A DNA stretch of 64,000 nucleotides, taken from Nannochloropsis oceanica (lineage: Eukaryota; Sar; Eustigmatophyceae; Eustigmatales; Monodopsidaceae). A program made the translations under genes and the position numbers. How positions within the stretch are numbered: position 1 is the first letter of the stretch; the number at the start of each line of letters is the position of its first letter. Below, piece by piece: positions 62,221 through 64,000 of this stretch. The DNA lies in the NCBI GenBank assembly GCA_004519485.1, contig CP038110.1, positions 558,001-622,000 on the forward strand. The letters run 5' to 3'. Below the pieces are notes generated by a model. That model saw nothing but the letters and a program-made list of their open reading frames with translations. It did not search any database and was not told the origin of the DNA.

Positions 62221-63820
62221 ATGGTGCTCGCTTGCCATCTGAAGAGTATCCAAGTCGAGAAAAGAACAAGACATCTCATGATTCCCAAACTAAACGCTCT
62301 TCTTACCGTCAGACAGGCCGCCATGTACCGTCGCTTGTTGTCTGACAACACGCGCAGGAGGATTACCGATGTCTCCCTACGCTATCGATCCGCCCCACCT
62401 CCTTTGCCCCTCGTATGCTGCCGGGGCGCAGCCTCCTCCAAACCACCCCCCTCCGGCCGTCTACCCAGCACAGGCAACGGGCTGATAGGCATGCCCCCTC
62501 CTCCCCGTTCCCCACCCTCTACAGTAAAGTCCAAGCCCAAGATATCCCCTCCAGCGGCGGCCGCACGCGCGCCATCAATCATCGAGGTGGACGTCAAAAA
62601 TTTTGTGGCCTTACTCAACTCCCCCGTGCCCGTCATCCTGGACTGTTACGCCACTTGGTGCGACCCTTGCAAGAAGCTCACTCCGGTGCTGGAGAAAATC
62701 GTGGGGAAGTATCCAGGTAGGGTTATTCTCGGAAAACTCGACGTGGACAAGCACCCAGAGCTGGCAGCGCAACTGAAAGTCAGCTCTCTCCCGGCCGTCT
62801 TCGGTCTCTGCGAGGGCAAGCTAGTCGATCGATTCGTAGGCATGCCCACCGAGCCCATTCTGGCGGGATTCCTGGACAAGATGCTCTCCATCATTCCACC
62901 TGCAGGCACCGATGAGGGAGTGGATGGAGCGCCTTCCGTGGCGGAGAGACAGGAGGCTGATCTGGCCATGGCCGATAGTTTGATGAAAGGAGGAAACAAT
63001 GGGGGGAAAGAGGAGAAGGACAAGGCCACCAAAGCGGGTGCGTTGTATAAACAAGTGTATGAGGAACTGGCAGCAGAGGAAACACCAGCGCCTTATTTGC
63101 AGGCGCGATGCTTGGCGGGTTTGGCGCGGTGTGCATTGATGGGAGGAGCAGCGGAGGAGGCGAGGCAAATTGTGCAACTACTGAGGACGAAGCACAAGGC
63201 GGAGATGGAGAGTATACTGGTAAGAGAAAGGAAGGGAAGGACAGGGGAAAGAAGAAGTCCTGTTGAGATGCTGATGCACGACTTCTCGTCTATATTCCGC
63301 CCTGCATTTCCCGTAACAGGAGGTTGCCAGTGCCGTCTCTTTCGCGGAAGTGGTTATGCAGGCGCCGCCAGAGGAAGGAGGGCTCTCAGTAGAGGACACA
63401 TTAAAGAAGCTGCAGGGGGATGTACTTAAGGCACCGACTGATCTGGAGGCCCGGTATCAGCTGGCGTTGAAGTGCTTCCAGCTGCAACGGTTCGAGGCAG
63501 CGATGAATGAGTGCTTGGAGGTGGGAAGTAAAAGGGAGGGATGGAGGGAGGGGGAGAGAGATGAGGATAAAAGGAGGATTTTAATAGATTATTTTCATTT
63601 AGAAACATATTTGACTGAAAATTGGACAATTTGTCATCTTGAAATATTCTCATTCTTGTCACCCTCTCCCCCTCCACCTACACAGATCATCAAGCGCGAG
63701 AAGGAGTGGAAGGAAGGGGCTGCCAAAGCCTTGCTACTCAAGATTTTTGAGGCCTTGGGCCCACAAAACGAAGTGACCAAGAAAGGACGGCAACGCATGA
63801 CGAATTACCTTTTTTTGTAG
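62221..63820 (+). CDS. Thioredoxin-TPR protein, CnoX/YbbN-like, probably organellar, 3 exons
   Basis: Exons 62221-63219, 63320-63520 and 63686-63820 join in phase to 444 residues. The thioredoxin fold (about 120-225) reads IIEVDVKNFVALLNSPVPVI, LDCYATWCDPCKKLTPVLEK with active site WCDPC, then LGKLDVDKHPELAAQLKVSS and LPAVFGLCEGKLVDRFVG (cis-Pro kept). Helical TPR-like repeats follow: CLAGLARCALMGGAAEEARQ, LEARYQLALKCFQLQRFEAA, and the C-terminal LLLKIFEALGPQNEVTKKGR. This order matches bacterial CnoX/YbbN, a chaperone-redox factor that protects proteins during chlorine or oxidative stress. Bacterial CnoX commonly lacks one of the two cysteines; here both are present, so it may be a true oxidoreductase. 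The N-terminus from the internal Met at 62323 (MYRRLLSDNTRRRI) is Arg-rich and looks mitochondrial; the annotated ATG at 62221 is only the first in frame. Confidence 0.88.
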
Positions 63821-64000
63821 ATCCGGTTATAGGTGAAGAGGATGCTTGTCCTTCCAACCCCCTCCTCCTGTCTCCTCCTTCTTTTACTCCCAGGCCTTCG
63901 CCTTTCTGCGCCGGAAGAATTTCATCAAAGAAGTATTTGCTCTTTCAAGATAACCAAGTGCGAGACATGCCTAGTACCAACAAAAATAGAAATGAAGACG

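Noticed and set aside
1-64000. CRISPR arrays, prokaryotic operons and ribosome-binding sites
   Set aside because: The window is eukaryotic nuclear DNA with introns; no spaced direct-repeat array was seen.
1-64000. Retroelement, Polinton or virus-derived genes
   Set aside because: No reverse transcriptase, integrase, capsid or packaging-ATPase motif was found in any frame I read.

Overview
The window is nuclear DNA of a compact, GC-rich eukaryotic genome. It most likely comes from a photosynthetic heterokont alga of the Nannochloropsis/Microchloropsis type (Eustigmatophyceae). This is inferred from three things. Several nuclear genes (PSII S4-domain protein, LuxR-type regulator, a small protein near 27.0 kb) encode a signal peptide followed by a phenylalanine, the two-part presequence used for secondary red plastids. 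Introns are few, short and GT-AG. Many proteins carry 'GGREGG'-type insertions encoded by GGGA-type simple repeats. I could not run a database search, so the genus is a guess from pattern.

Layout, left to right: acireductone dioxygenase (-, 4 exons); Sfp/AASDHPPT-type phosphopantetheinyl transferase with a long Ser-rich N-terminus (+); BRCT-polynucleotide kinase/phosphatase (-); a fused alkenal-reductase/CacyBP-like protein (-); a 2.7 kb gene-poor stretch with diverged inverted repeats; an ankyrin protein (-, 3 exons); a 917-aa protein with a duplicated, unrecognised domain (-); a WAPL cohesin-release factor (+); ribosomal protein uL24/RPL26 (-); a small plastid-targeted protein (-); an OPR/HPR-like helical-repeat protein (-); a 3.6 kb stretch in which I can assemble a phase-consistent chain of seven candidate exons (+); PSII S4-domain protein (-) divergent from a LuxR/Ycf29-like regulator (+), both apparently plastid proteins; a protein kinase-C2H2-PP2C fusion (-); a CobW/ZNG1-type GTPase (-, 4 exons); ENY2/Sus1 (-, 3 exons) divergent from an unknown polytopic membrane protein (+); class I histone deacetylase (+, 4 exons); UBA5-type E1 (-); a MYND-SET protein with a long poly-Asn insertion (-); a 2 kb gene-poor AT-richer stretch; a FkbM-like membrane-anchored methyltransferase (+); and a thioredoxin-TPR CnoX-like protein (+, 3 exons).

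The genes do not form an operon. Chromatin and nuclear functions are well represented (WAPL, RPD3-type HDAC, ENY2, MYND-SET, PNKP). Two plastid expression/photosystem factors share one 320-bp intergenic region. Exon boundaries were worked out by hand from GT-AG sites, reading phase and conserved motifs; those stated as phase-consistent were checked base by base. N-terminal starts of proteins with long low-complexity leaders are the least certain part.
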